DNA of 18,725 nucleotides from Patescibacteria group bacterium (GCA_022710085.1 JAKLHP010000006.1:1-18725); one strand, 5' to 3'. Counted from the stretch's first letter, positions 1 to 6,701 are shown. Notes: a model not told the origin generated them from the sequence alone. Numbers and translations are program-made.

Positions 1-1
1 T

Positions 2-211
2 CCAGAAGAAGAACCGCTGATAGCCACCATAACTGATAAAGAAAAATTAAGAGAACAGGTATTTTTTTCCAAAGCTCAAAATGGAGATAAGATTTTATTT
101 TTTATGAATTCTCCAAAAGCAATTTTGTATCGTCCTTCGGTTAACAAAATTATTGAAGTTTCTTTATTGATTAAGAACAGTCAAAGTTCTTCAGCGGAAA
201 ATCAAGAGTAA
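2..211 (+). CDS. C-terminal end of an unrecognised protein (5' truncated by window edge)
   Basis: Frame 2 is open from the first base to the TAA at 209-211, giving about 69 residues. The readable part is hydrophilic, with the segment NGDKILFFMNSPKAILYRPS followed by NKIIEVSLLI and a Ser/Gln-rich tail. The pattern 'NGDK(I/V)L..-KAILYRPS-NKIIEV' resembles a conserved C-terminal domain of uncharacterised proteins I associate with Parcubacteria; this is a recollection, not a search result. The gene starts outside the window, so its start, length and function cannot be judged. A hairpin with a T-run 40 bases after the stop suggests it ends its transcription unit. Confidence 0.7.
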   Translation, partial: PEEEPLIATITDKEKLREQVFFSKAQNGDKILFFMNSPKAILYRPSVNKIIEVSLLIKNSQSSSAENQE

Positions 212-251
212 CGTTTATTCTTATTAAAAAACAGAAAGCTATTATATATGG

Positions 252-277
252 GGTAATCTCAAGAGATTGCCTTTTTT
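252..277 (+). terminator. Rho-independent terminator after the first partial gene
   Basis: GGTAATCT (252-259) pairs with AGATTGCC (264-271), with one T-G wobble and a CAAG loop, followed at once by six T (272-277). It separates the first gene from the Mur ligase gene, whose promoter lies just downstream. Confidence 0.8.
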
Positions 278-294
278 GTTTGATTCAAGTAGTT

Positions 295-300
295 TATAAT
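295..300 (+). promoter_or_regulatory. -10 box (TATAAT) of the Mur ligase gene
   Basis: A perfect TATAAT ends 6 bases before the ATG at 307, so the expected +1 falls on or next to the start codon and the mRNA would be leaderless. No good -35 is visible: the T-run of the preceding terminator occupies the expected place. Confidence 0.55.
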
Positions 301-306
301 GGAAAT

Positions 307-1617
307 ATGAAAAAGCTTGTTCCTCAATCAATCAAAAATATTTATCATCTTTTCCAAGCTTTCTTGGCTAATTTTTGGTACGGCTTTCCTTCGAAAAAAA
401 TAAAGGTCATTGGAGTGACCGGAACCAATGGAAAAACGACGACTTGCCAGATGATAATCAGAATTTTGGAAAAAGCGGGATATAAAACAGCGATGAATTC
501 CACGATTAATTTCAGGATTGGAGAAAGAGAATGGGTCAATAAAACAAAATTTACTACCTTGTCTTCTTTTAAGATCCAGAAATTCATCAAAGATGCGGTG
601 GAATCAGAATGTGAATACCTGATTCTGGAAACATCTTCTCATTCTCTGGATCAGTTCCGGGTCTGGGGAATAAAATACGAAGTGGCAGTGATTACCAATG
701 CTACCCGGGAACATTTGGATTATCACAAGACGATGGAAAAATATCGAAAAGCAAAAAGAAAACTGTTCAGCGATGCTAATGTCGCAATTGTAAATTTGGA
801 TATGGAAAACCCGGAAGATTATTTGGATTGTGAGACGAAAGAAAAATACGGATACGGCACTAAAATTTCTAATTTCCAATCTGCTTCGCCGACAGGCGGG
901 TTTTCAACTTCCAATCAAATCCAAAATCCAAATGACAAATTTAAAAATATTATTGCTGAGGATATCAGTTTGGGAATAAGCGATTCAAAATTTAAAATTC
1001 AAAATTTAAAATTCAAAATTCATCTTCCAGGCTTGTTTAATATCGAGAATGCTTTGGCGGCAATTTGTGTCGGCCTGTCTCAAAACATAGGTTTGGAAAT
1101 TATTAGGAATGCTTTGGAAGAAATCAAAGGAATTTCTGGAAGAATGGAATACATTCCCAATAATAAAGGAATAAATATAGTAGTTGATTATGCGGTTACT
1201 CCGGATTCTCTGGAAAAACTTTATTCATTAATACAGAAAATAAACAACAAGAAGGGAAAAATAATTTCCGTCTTTGGTTCTTGCGGGGAAAGGGATCGAG
1301 GGAAAAGACCGATAATGGGGGAAATTGTTTCAAATTTTGCCGATCATGTAATCTTGACCAATGAAGATCCATATAGTGAAGATCCCTGGAGAATCATTGA
1401 AGAAGTAGCAAAAGGATTGAAGAATAAAGAAGAAAACAAAAATTTTTGGAAAATTTTTGATCGCCGCGAAGCAATAAAAAAAGCGTTGCTTTTAGCAGAA
1501 CCTGGTGATTTTGTGGCAGTAACCGGAAAGGGAGCGGAAGAAACAATGGCAGTCGGAAAGAAAAAAATTCCTTGGAATGACAGGAAAGTGATTTTAGAAG
1601 AATTAAACAAATTGTAG
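307..1617 (+). CDS. Mur ligase family protein, MurE-like, lacking the usual N-terminal domain
   Basis: Likely an ATP-dependent ligase adding an amino acid to a UDP-MurNAc-peptide in the cytoplasm. The P-loop GTNGKTTT is at residues 39-46. Other MurE-like motifs are SSHSLDQFRVWG, NATREHLDYHKTMEKYRKAK (with the lysine expected to be carbamylated), LPGLFNIENALAA, SGRMEY, and GERDRGKRP. At 436 residues it is shorter than typical MurE (about 480-500), because only about 35 residues precede the P-loop, leaving no room for the N-terminal UDP-MurNAc-binding domain. The DNPR motif that reads meso-diaminopimelate is replaced by EDPY (Tyr356), so the amino acid added cannot be inferred. Residues about 185-239 contain repeat-derived sequence. 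An upstream in-frame TTG (280) lies next to the terminator; ATG 307 is preferred because a TATAAT lies 6 bp before it. A MurE-like ligase of altered specificity is the best reading. Confidence 0.85.
   Translation: MKKLVPQSIKNIYHLFQAFLANFWYGFPSKKIKVIGVTGTNGKTTTCQMIIRILEKAGYKTAMNSTINFRIGEREWVNKTKFTTLSSFKIQKFIKDAVESECEYLILETSSHSLDQFRVWGIKYEVAVITNATREHLDYHKTMEKYRKAKRKLFSDANVAIVNLDMENPEDYLDCETKEKYGYGTKISNFQSASPTGGFSTSNQIQNPNDKFKNIIAEDISLGISDSKFKIQNLKFKIHLPGLFNIENALAAICVGLSQNIGLEIIRNALEEIKGISGRMEYIPNNKGINIVVDYAVTPDSLEKLYSLIQKINNKKGKIISVFGSCGERDRGKRPIMGEIVSNFADHVILTNEDPYSEDPWRIIEEVAKGLKNKEENKNFWKIFDRREAIKKALLLAEPGDFVAVTGKGAEETMAVGKKKIPWNDRKVILEELNKL
861..948 (+). repeat. Repeat-like segment inserted in frame in the Mur ligase gene
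   Basis: The DNA changes to a run of TTTCTAATTTCCAAT / TCCAATCAAATCCAAAATCC phrases around a small palindrome, CGCC-GACA-GGCG (887-898). It encodes an Asn/Gln/Ser/Pro-rich stretch (KISNFQSASPTGGFSTSNQ and following) with no counterpart in the conserved MurE core. This style of sequence resembles intergenic repeats of Parcubacteria genomes. It keeps the reading frame and sits in a probable surface loop before the conserved LPG-FN motif. Confidence 0.55.
983..1020 (+). repeat. 14-bp tandem repeat (ATTCAAAATTTAAA) inside the Mur ligase gene
   Basis: Two exact copies of ATTCAAAATTTAAA (983-996 and 997-1010) are followed by a partial third (1011-1020). The period is not a multiple of three, so successive copies are read in different frames (SKFKIQNLKFKIH). 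The 16-mer TTCAAAATTTAAAATT occurs again in the hppA-tig spacer at 11211-11226. Confidence 0.7.
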
Positions 1618-1699
1618 ATTATTTTTCATTTTCTTTAATGGCGGGAAACATATATTTACTGCTTTTATTTTGTCAAAAAGAAAATAAAACGGTCACATA

Positions 1700-1815
1700 G
1701 CTCTTGCCGGGCAGATTATTACGCTTGCTCATTAAAATTTCAGGTTCCGCTACGCTTCAAATGAAAATTTTTTAACGTTCGCAAGCTGGAATTTACTGTG
1801 CTGCTCTCGCAATGC
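1700..1815. repeat. Imperfect inverted repeat / possible structured element in the 1618-1821 spacer
   Basis: GCTTGC (1723-1728) followed by TTAAAATTTCA (1732-1742) faces TGAAAATTTTTTAA (1762-1774) followed by GCAAGC (1781-1786). Similarity between the flanks (CAGATTATTAC against the complement of the 3' side, CAGTAAATTCC) suggests the symmetry extends to about 1700-1815. It is richer in GC than nearby spacers and has no good ORF. It could be a folded RNA, a remnant of a small mobile repeat, or a transcription barrier between the convergent genes. Confidence 0.45.
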
Positions 1816-1821
1816 GGATTT

Positions 1822-2190
1822 TTATAGTAAACTTTTTATTTCATTGAGTATTTCTTCCGGAACAGGATTATTTTTCGGGCTTTTTCCCGGATATCTCCAG
1901 GCACTAATTACTTTTAATTTATTATTTTCCAGAAAATTAAATTTTGGTTTTTCGCTTCCCGCTTTCGACTTGGAAATTTGATACATTACCCATATTTCAT
2001 AAGGGTGATTTTTTGATCCGGCAGATTGCATCGAGGCGATAGTTTTTTCGACAATTCCCTCTTCAACCCTATTCGGACTTTTAATCACTCTTTTTATTCT
2101 CTGTTGGCTTAAGCCGTAGTATTTCATTTTCGCCAAAGAGTGGCGGGTCCACTGATATTTTTTGTTATTTTTTCCAAAATTAGAAATCAT
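1822..2190 (-). CDS. Small hypothetical protein, weakly DUF4258-like
   Basis: The 122-residue, basic, soluble product carries an N-terminal pattern WTRHSLAKMKYYGLSQQRIK, then VIKSPNRVEEG, a middle strand EIWVMYQIS, and KLKVISAWRYPG near the C-terminus. A 'His...Met...Gly-Leu-Ser...Arg-Val...P-R' opening followed by two strands is reminiscent of DUF4258 and related small RelE/BrnT-type folds, but I see no partner antitoxin gene and do not call it a toxin. ATG at 2190 is chosen over an in-frame TTG at 2208; a candidate -10 (TATTAT on the minus strand, 2204-2199) lies 8 bp before the ATG. It is transcribed divergently from the PAP2-like gene, with 47 bp between them, and convergently with the Mur ligase gene. 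Function unknown. Confidence 0.75.
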   Translation of the reverse strand: MISNFGKNNKKYQWTRHSLAKMKYYGLSQQRIKRVIKSPNRVEEGIVEKTIASMQSAGSKNHPYEIWVMYQISKSKAGSEKPKFNFLENNKLKVISAWRYPGKSPKNNPVPEEILNEIKSLL

Positions 2191-2223
2191 ATGCCTTAAT
2201 AATATCAATTTTTTTAAAATTAT

Positions 2224-2231
2224 GCTAAAAT
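2224..2231 (+). promoter_or_regulatory. Extended -10 (TGCTAAAAT) of the PAP2-like gene
   Basis: TG-C-TAAAAT ends 6 bases before the ATG at 2238, the same spacing as for the Mur ligase gene. This predicts a leaderless transcript. No clear -35 is seen, as is common for extended -10 promoters. Confidence 0.55.
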
Positions 2232-2237
2232 ATCAAT

Positions 2238-2687
2238 ATGAATGAAGCAATTCAATTTATAAAACCTTATGAAGTTTTCTTGATTCCTGTTGTTGTCGGG
2301 ACGATTACTCAAATTGTCAAATTTATCATCTATTCAGTACGGCATGGATGGGATTTCCGCTATATAATGACTCACGGGCATATGCCCAGTTTTCACACGG
2401 CTTTTGTGGTTTCAATGACAACCTCGGTGGCTTATTATTCAGGAATGGCCTCCGGAGCTTTTGCGGTGGCTTTGGTCATAGCGCTTATTGTTATTGACGA
2501 TGCCGTCCGGCTCCGGGTTTATATCGGAGATCAGGGAAGATATCTCAATACTTTAGTAAGGCAATTGGATCTGGAAGAGAAATTTCCCAGGCTCAAGGAA
2601 AGGGTTGGGCACAGGGTGAATGAAGTTATTGTCGGAGGGATATTCGGGTTTTTGATGACCCTGCTTTTTATTAAAATGCTGTCTTGA
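2238..2687 (+). CDS. Divergent PAP2 family (DUF212/YuiD-like) membrane protein
   Basis: The 149-residue protein matches the DUF212 ('divergent PAP2', related to acid phosphatase and vanadium haloperoxidase) family. It shows an N-terminal helix (LIPVVVGTITQIVKFIIYSV), the motif GHMPSFHTAFV, a hydrophobic segment ending in IVIDDAVRLRVYIGDQGRYLN, a charged stretch, and a C-terminal helix (VIVGGIFGFLMTLLFI). Family members usually have GGMPSSHSA and D-A-x-G-V-R; here the second Ser of PSSH is Phe and G-V-R is R-L-R. The family is integral to the membrane and is suspected of acting on lipid phosphates, but its substrate is not established. Length is normal. It stands alone, with its own promoter and a terminator 30 bp after the stop. 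Confidence 0.88.
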   Translation: MNEAIQFIKPYEVFLIPVVVGTITQIVKFIIYSVRHGWDFRYIMTHGHMPSFHTAFVVSMTTSVAYYSGMASGAFAVALVIALIVIDDAVRLRVYIGDQGRYLNTLVRQLDLEEKFPRLKERVGHRVNEVIVGGIFGFLMTLLFIKMLS

Positions 2688-2718
2688 TTTGAGCTTTGAA
2701 AAAACGATATTTCTCCGG

Positions 2719-2740
2719 GCAAGATATTCTTGCTTTTTTT
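2719..2740 (+). terminator. Rho-independent terminator after the PAP2-like gene
   Basis: GCAAGA (2719-2724), loop TAT, TCTTGC (2728-2733), followed by seven T. The stem is perfect and may be lengthened by G-T pairs. Confidence 0.8.
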
Positions 2741-2746
2741 ATTTTG

Positions 2747-2755
2747 TGTTATAAT
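2747..2755 (+). promoter_or_regulatory. Extended -10 promoter of the VirB6-like/pilin cluster
   Basis: TG-T-TATAAT (2747-2755) lies directly after a terminator and about 28 bp before the GTG start at 2784. It would start transcription near 2762. Confidence 0.55.
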
Positions 2756-2783
2756 TTAGTTACATTTCTGACTTGAGAATTTT

Positions 2784-4670
2784 GTGAAACAGAAAGAAAA
2801 AAAGAAAAATAAAATGTTTTCAAGGAAGCGGTTGGTTTTATCGTTGGTTTTTTTGTGTCTCATGTTTTCTTTTTTGATTAGTTTTGCAAGTGATGCTAGT
2901 GCGGCTAGTAGTTTTACTCAATCTTTGGATAAAGTTACAACATCAGGAACAAGTGCTTTGGCGGAAGCACTAGGTTCGCCATTTCTTGCTGCGATGAATG
3001 CATTGCTTTATGCAGTCTTCGCTTTTTTTGGGCTTCTTCTGATTATTGCCGGAGTGCTTCTTGATTGGGCAATAAATCCCAATAATTTTGAGCTGGTGAT
3101 GAATATGGATGCCATCAAAACTACCTGGATAACTGTCCGAGATTTTCTCAATCTTTTTTTCATAATGGTTCTTCTTTTTTCGGCTTTTTGTACCATTTTC
3201 CAAGTCTCTAAATATAGCATTAAGAAAATTCTCCTAACACTTGTGATTATGGCTCTTTTGGTTAATTTTAGCTACCCAATATCCAGATTCATCATTGATG
3301 CGGCCAATATCCCGATGTATTTCATCATCAACAATACTTTTCCCGGACTTTCCAACGAATCTGGAATATCAACTTTGCTGGTTTCATTTTCTAATATTTT
3401 AGTAAGCATTATTCCGGAACCAAAATGGTTTAGTTGGGGGCAAGGTCCGATGGGTTCGCAGCTTACCATAAAACTAATAGCGGCCAACATATTTGTTTTC
3501 ATTTTGACAATCTCGCTTCTCATCATGGCCATCCTCTTTGTTATAAGAATGATAGTTCTGGCTATTCTTATTATGTTCTCTCCGATAGGATTTGTGGCTT
3601 CCATATTTCCCGGATTGAATAGTTTTTCCAGCAAATGGTGGGATGCATTACTCAAGCAAGCTTTCTGGGGACCCATAATGGCTTTCATGCTATACATCTC
3701 TCTTAAGGTTATGGGAGAAATGCAAAGTGGCAAAGTAGGAGAAGAAATGAATAAATTCGCAAATGCAAACGGAGGAAATTTTAGCGAAATTATTGTCGGG
3801 GGAGTTACTATGGCTATCCCTGTTGTATTGATTTGGATTGGAATGATAAGTGCCAAACAGATGGGAGCTATCGGAGCTGATAAGGCTCAAAAATGGGGCA
3901 CCAAAGCGGTAAAGTGGGCAGCCAGAGCGCCACTTAAATATTCAGGAATCGAAGGAGGAGCCAAAAAGGGATGGGATAATTTCAAAAAGACCGGAAAAGT
4001 TTTTGGCAAGAAAGTTCCAATGTATGGGGGAACTGATGCTACTGAAGCAAGGGAGGCCAAGTGGGCTGGTTTAATAAAAGATGGTAAGGGAGGATGGGAT
4101 AAGGCTCGAATAAGCCAAGAAAGAGAAAAAGCAAATGAGCAAAGAAAGAAGTGGAAAGATCAGGGAGGAGCCAGTGATGATGAATTAAACAAAACACTTA
4201 ACGAAAAAGATGCTTCCAAGAAAAAAGCTGCTGCTCTTGAATTAGCCGAGAAGAATGGATTCAAAAATCTCAAGCAATATCAAGATGCTATGGATGCTGT
4301 CAAGGATGATCCTGTTTATAAGAATATGTTTGAGGATAAAGCTAAGGAAAAACATATAAGATATGTGATAGAGGATAAAGCTCAAAAAGGAATAGACAGA
4401 GTTAATAAAAATAGAGCTGACAAGGGATTGCTCCCACTTGATTCTGTAAAGGAGAGTGAAGTTAGAAAATCTTTTTACAAAACAGAATTAGGGAAGATGA
4501 GTGCTGATAAAATTGCTAAACAGAAAAACTTACTTGGAAATGGTGACTTTAGAAAGTATTATCTGGATGATCTAAACAGAAATGACCATGGATTTTTGGT
4601 TAAAATAGCGTCAAAAGCAGATCAAAGATACAGAAAGCTTTGGAAGGATAAATACGGGTATAAGATTTAA
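2784..4670 (+). CDS. VirB6/TrbL-like polytopic membrane protein, predicted T4SS-type component
   Basis: The 628-residue protein opens with a basic segment and a secretion signal or first helix (residues 15-40, ending ASDASA-A). Several further membrane segments follow: about 66-95, 118-140, 148-172, 194-212, 230-275, 292-312 and 335-358. The stretch IRMIVLAILIMFSPIGF then FPGLNSFSSKWWDALLKQAFWGP resembles the core of VirB6/TrbL inner-membrane proteins. Residues about 365-628 are hydrophilic, Lys/Asp/Glu-rich and probably cytoplasmic. Association with T4SS is inferred from this core and from the four pilin-like genes downstream. GTG 2784 is the upstream start; ATG 2814 (residue 11) is also possible, and neither has a strong Shine-Dalgarno. 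The next gene begins 6 bp after the stop, so the two are probably co-translated. Sure of the gene, moderately sure of the family. Confidence 0.72.
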   Translation: MKQKEKKKNKMFSRKRLVLSLVFLCLMFSFLISFASDASAASSFTQSLDKVTTSGTSALAEALGSPFLAAMNALLYAVFAFFGLLLIIAGVLLDWAINPNNFELVMNMDAIKTTWITVRDFLNLFFIMVLLFSAFCTIFQVSKYSIKKILLTLVIMALLVNFSYPISRFIIDAANIPMYFIINNTFPGLSNESGISTLLVSFSNILVSIIPEPKWFSWGQGPMGSQLTIKLIAANIFVFILTISLLIMAILFVIRMIVLAILIMFSPIGFVASIFPGLNSFSSKWWDALLKQAFWGPIMAFMLYISLKVMGEMQSGKVGEEMNKFANANGGNFSEIIVGGVTMAIPVVLIWIGMISAKQMGAIGADKAQKWGTKAVKWAARAPLKYSGIEGGAKKGWDNFKKTGKVFGKKVPMYGGTDATEAREAKWAGLIKDGKGGWDKARISQEREKANEQRKKWKDQGGASDDELNKTLNEKDASKKKAAALELAEKNGFKNLKQYQDAMDAVKDDPVYKNMFEDKAKEKHIRYVIEDKAQKGIDRVNKNRADKGLLPLDSVKESEVRKSFYKTELGKMSADKIAKQKNLLGNGDFRKYYLDDLNRNDHGFLVKIASKADQRYRKLWKDKYGYKI

Positions 4671-4676
4671 ACTTTT

Positions 4677-5843
4677 ATGTCGAATTTTAATGATGAAAAT
4701 TACAATTATTTTTCTCCGTTGGTCGTTCCTGTATCAGAGAATGAAACGGAAGAAGAGTTTGATTTGAGATGGGAAAGATTTGATTCATTGCCAGAGGTTT
4801 TTAAGGAGAAGCTTTCTAATGAAAAAATACCAGAATTAATCAAGCAAATATCGGATGAAAACAACTTGGAGTTATTTCAAATTGCTTTCATATCCCGATT
4901 GATAAGGAGTTACTATTTTGGTGAAATAAAGGAAAGTAACTTTTCTGATTTTTTGGTAAAATTTGCCAAAATTAATCCCGATTCAGCCCGATCAATATCA
5001 AGGAGAATAATTAATGAAATAATCAGTAGGGATTTCCTAAGCGAGGAGAAAGTTGTTGCCAGAAAAATTATTGAAGTTTCTATTGATAGCATACTTCAGA
5101 AATTTCCTGGTATTGGCGAACAATTGATCACTTCTTCTCCGATAAAGCTCAAACTTTTTCCCCAACCAGTCCGACCGTCGATAAAAAATTGGATTGAAGA
5201 CTACCGACAGACAATGGGCGTGCAGAAACAAGGAATGATGGAACGGGGAAATTACCTCTTCCATAGTGAAAATACAAAAAGACTTACTTCCGGAGAAAGG
5301 AAAAAAATAGCCGAAATATTGCGCTCTCTCGATGAAGGCGTAACCTTGAAAATTGATCCGGAAAGGCAAGAGGTGGTTTTTGAACAGCCAGAAGCAGGCG
5401 GAACAAAACAAGAAGAACGACCGAGGACGAATATCCGACAAACCGTTGAACCAAAAAAAGAAATAGTCAATAAATCTTTTGAAAGGTTCGCCAGCGAATA
5501 TCAAGAAAAGAATTCTCAAAATATGCCAATTGCCAGACCTCAAGCGCCAAATTCAAATATTCGTTTTTCTTCTCCTCATATCATGCAAAGCGAAAGAGCG
5601 GAAAGGAAATCGATGAATCAAGGAAGTTTCAGGCAAAATCCGATTCAGGAAAAACCAAAAAAAGCGCCCGTTTATCAAGCTCCGCTCGCAGTTCAGCAAA
5701 ACTTCAACGCCAGCAATCAGCCGAGAATCATTTCGAAATATCAATCCAATGCCGGAAAACCTTTCGAGGATGATGATATTCCTGCCCGACCAAATTTAAC
5801 AGAACCAAAAATTTCAGGAAATGTCGTAGATCTTAAAAATTAG
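4677..5843 (+). CDS. Hypothetical soluble protein of the pilin cluster
   Basis: I do not recognise this 388-residue protein. It has no signal peptide or membrane helix. Residues 1-165 are acidic and predicted helical. A compact central segment (about 160-235) contains IKNWIEDYRQTMGVQKQGMM, YLFHSENTKRLTSGERKKIA, and ILRSLDEGVTLKIDPERQEV. From about 235 the chain is Gln/Asn/Pro/Ser-rich and probably disordered, ending DDIPARPNLTEPKISGNVVD. It starts 6 bp after the VirB6-like gene and is followed 33 bp later by the first pilin, so it is almost certainly in the same operon. A cytoplasmic adaptor or assembly role is possible from context only. Confidence 0.7.
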   Translation: MSNFNDENYNYFSPLVVPVSENETEEEFDLRWERFDSLPEVFKEKLSNEKIPELIKQISDENNLELFQIAFISRLIRSYYFGEIKESNFSDFLVKFAKINPDSARSISRRIINEIISRDFLSEEKVVARKIIEVSIDSILQKFPGIGEQLITSSPIKLKLFPQPVRPSIKNWIEDYRQTMGVQKQGMMERGNYLFHSENTKRLTSGERKKIAEILRSLDEGVTLKIDPERQEVVFEQPEAGGTKQEERPRTNIRQTVEPKKEIVNKSFERFASEYQEKNSQNMPIARPQAPNSNIRFSSPHIMQSERAERKSMNQGSFRQNPIQEKPKKAPVYQAPLAVQQNFNASNQPRIISKYQSNAGKPFEDDDIPARPNLTEPKISGNVVDLKN

Positions 5844-5876
5844 TCAAAAATTTAAAAATCAAAATAAAAAATCGCA

Positions 5877-6209
5877 ATGCAAAATTCAAAGTTATTCAGA
5901 ATTCTTTTTAATTTTTATCTCTCATTTTTAATTTCAATATTTTCATTTTCAATTTCTAATGCGGGAGTAATTTCCGACGCTCCGAATATTTCTGAATTGT
6001 TGTTTAATATCCTGAATTTTTTATTGCAGGTGTTCGGAATTATTGCTATAATATCCTTAGTGGTATCCGGAATTTTATATTTGACTTCAAGCGGAGATGA
6101 AAGCAGAATTAGATTAGCTAAAAAGGGAATGATCTATTCAATAATCGGAATCCTGGTGGCGCTTTCAGGAGTTATTATCATCAAGACTATCAGCGGATTT
6201 TTAAAATAA
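5877..6209 (+). CDS. VirB2/TrbC-like T4SS pilin paralogue 1
   Basis: The 110-residue precursor has a signal sequence (residues 1-29, ending SISNAG), then two membrane helices. The first is LLFNILNFLLQVFGIIAIIS continuing to VVSGILYL; a short polar loop SSGDESRIRLAKKGM follows; the second is YSIIGILVALSGVIIIKTI. This layout, and the GD...AK(K/R).M.YSI.G..VA..G pattern, is shared with the three following genes and fits VirB2/TrbC-type pilins (Pfam has a family called T4SS_pilin). It is the most divergent copy and ends in GFLK rather than the S-x-F shared by the others. ATG 5877 gives the right signal length but has no Shine-Dalgarno; the bases around it look like the AT-rich repeat found in other spacers. 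Confidence 0.75.
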   Translation: MQNSKLFRILFNFYLSFLISIFSFSISNAGVISDAPNISELLFNILNFLLQVFGIIAIISLVVSGILYLTSSGDESRIRLAKKGMIYSIIGILVALSGVIIIKTISGFLK

Positions 6210-6218
6210 AAAAAGAGT

Positions 6219-6227
6219 TGCTATTAT
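6219..6227 (+). promoter_or_regulatory. Candidate extended -10 promoter ahead of pilin 2
   Basis: TG-C-TATTAT (6219-6227), just after the stop of pilin 1, would start RNA near 6234 and give a leader of about 117 bases. No convincing -35 is present, so read-through from the upstream gene may also supply pilin 2. Confidence 0.4.
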
Positions 6228-6308
6228 AAGTTCAGTTGAGTCCTGTCATCTTTTTCAAAACTATTTTCAATGAAAAAATAAAAAAGGTGAGGGGTGCTCA
6301 ATTTTTAA

Positions 6309-6346
6309 TCCCGCTAATGCGGGAGTAGAATTGGCGAAAGGAGGTG
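6309..6346 (+). promoter_or_regulatory. Leader hairpin and extended Shine-Dalgarno of pilin 2
   Basis: TCCCGC-TAAT-GCGGGA (6309-6324) is a perfect 6-bp hairpin without a T-run, so it is not a terminator. It is followed by AAGGAGGTG (6338-6346), a near-perfect match to the anti-SD, 4 bases before ATG 6351. A stabilising or translation-control role is possible. Confidence 0.55.
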
Positions 6347-6350
6347 TTAT

Positions 6351-6701
6351 ATGAAAATAAAAATCAAAAAAATATTATCAACCGTTTCAGTGGCACTTTT
6401 GACTGCTCCGGTGGCTGTTATGGGCCAATCATGGGCTCCTGATGCTGATGTTCCTGATGCTTCAATTATGGATATTGTAAAAAATTTCATGAGATGGCTG
6501 CTTATCATTGTCGGGCTTCTGGGAGTTATTGGTTTTGCTATCGCAGGAGTTTTGTACCTCACAGCAGCAGGTGATGAAGACAGGATAAAATCAGCCAAAA
6601 GAGCTATGCTTATGTCAATTGTTGGAATCATTGTGGCTATGTTGGGACTGGTGGTTATGGGCGCAGCTTATAGATTCTTGAACGCTGAAAGCGGATTCTA
6701 G
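6351..6701 (+). CDS. VirB2/TrbC-like T4SS pilin paralogue 2
   Basis: The 116-residue precursor begins with a clear signal peptide (MKIKIKKILSTVSVALLTAP..., cleavage near VMGQ-S). A short acidic segment (WAPDADVPDASIMDIVKNFM) leads into helix 1 (WLLIIVGLLGVIGFAIAGVL), a polar loop (TAAGDEDRIKSAKRAM) and helix 2 (SIVGIIVAMLGLVVMGAAY). The C-terminus is ESGF. Mature size would be about 90 residues, right for a VirB2/TrbC pilin. It has the strongest ribosome-binding site in the cluster and a possible promoter of its own, so it may be the most heavily translated, hence the major, subunit; that is inference. A strong terminator follows. Confidence 0.8.
   Translation: MKIKIKKILSTVSVALLTAPVAVMGQSWAPDADVPDASIMDIVKNFMRWLLIIVGLLGVIGFAIAGVLYLTAAGDEDRIKSAKRAMLMSIVGIIVAMLGLVVMGAAYRFLNAESGF

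Noticed and set aside
280..306. Upstream TTG start for the Mur ligase
   Set aside because: It adjoins the T-run of the preceding terminator and overlaps the -10 box; ATG 307 fits the promoter and gives a normal start.
2970..3890. Several minus-strand and alternative-frame ORFs inside the VirB6-like gene
   Set aside because: They are shadows of a long gene with clear membrane segments; none has an SD or a recognisable product.
5844..5876. Possible promoter or terminator before pilin 1
   Set aside because: The short AT-rich stretch lacks both a hairpin and a credible -35/-10 pair; co-transcription with the upstream gene is simpler.
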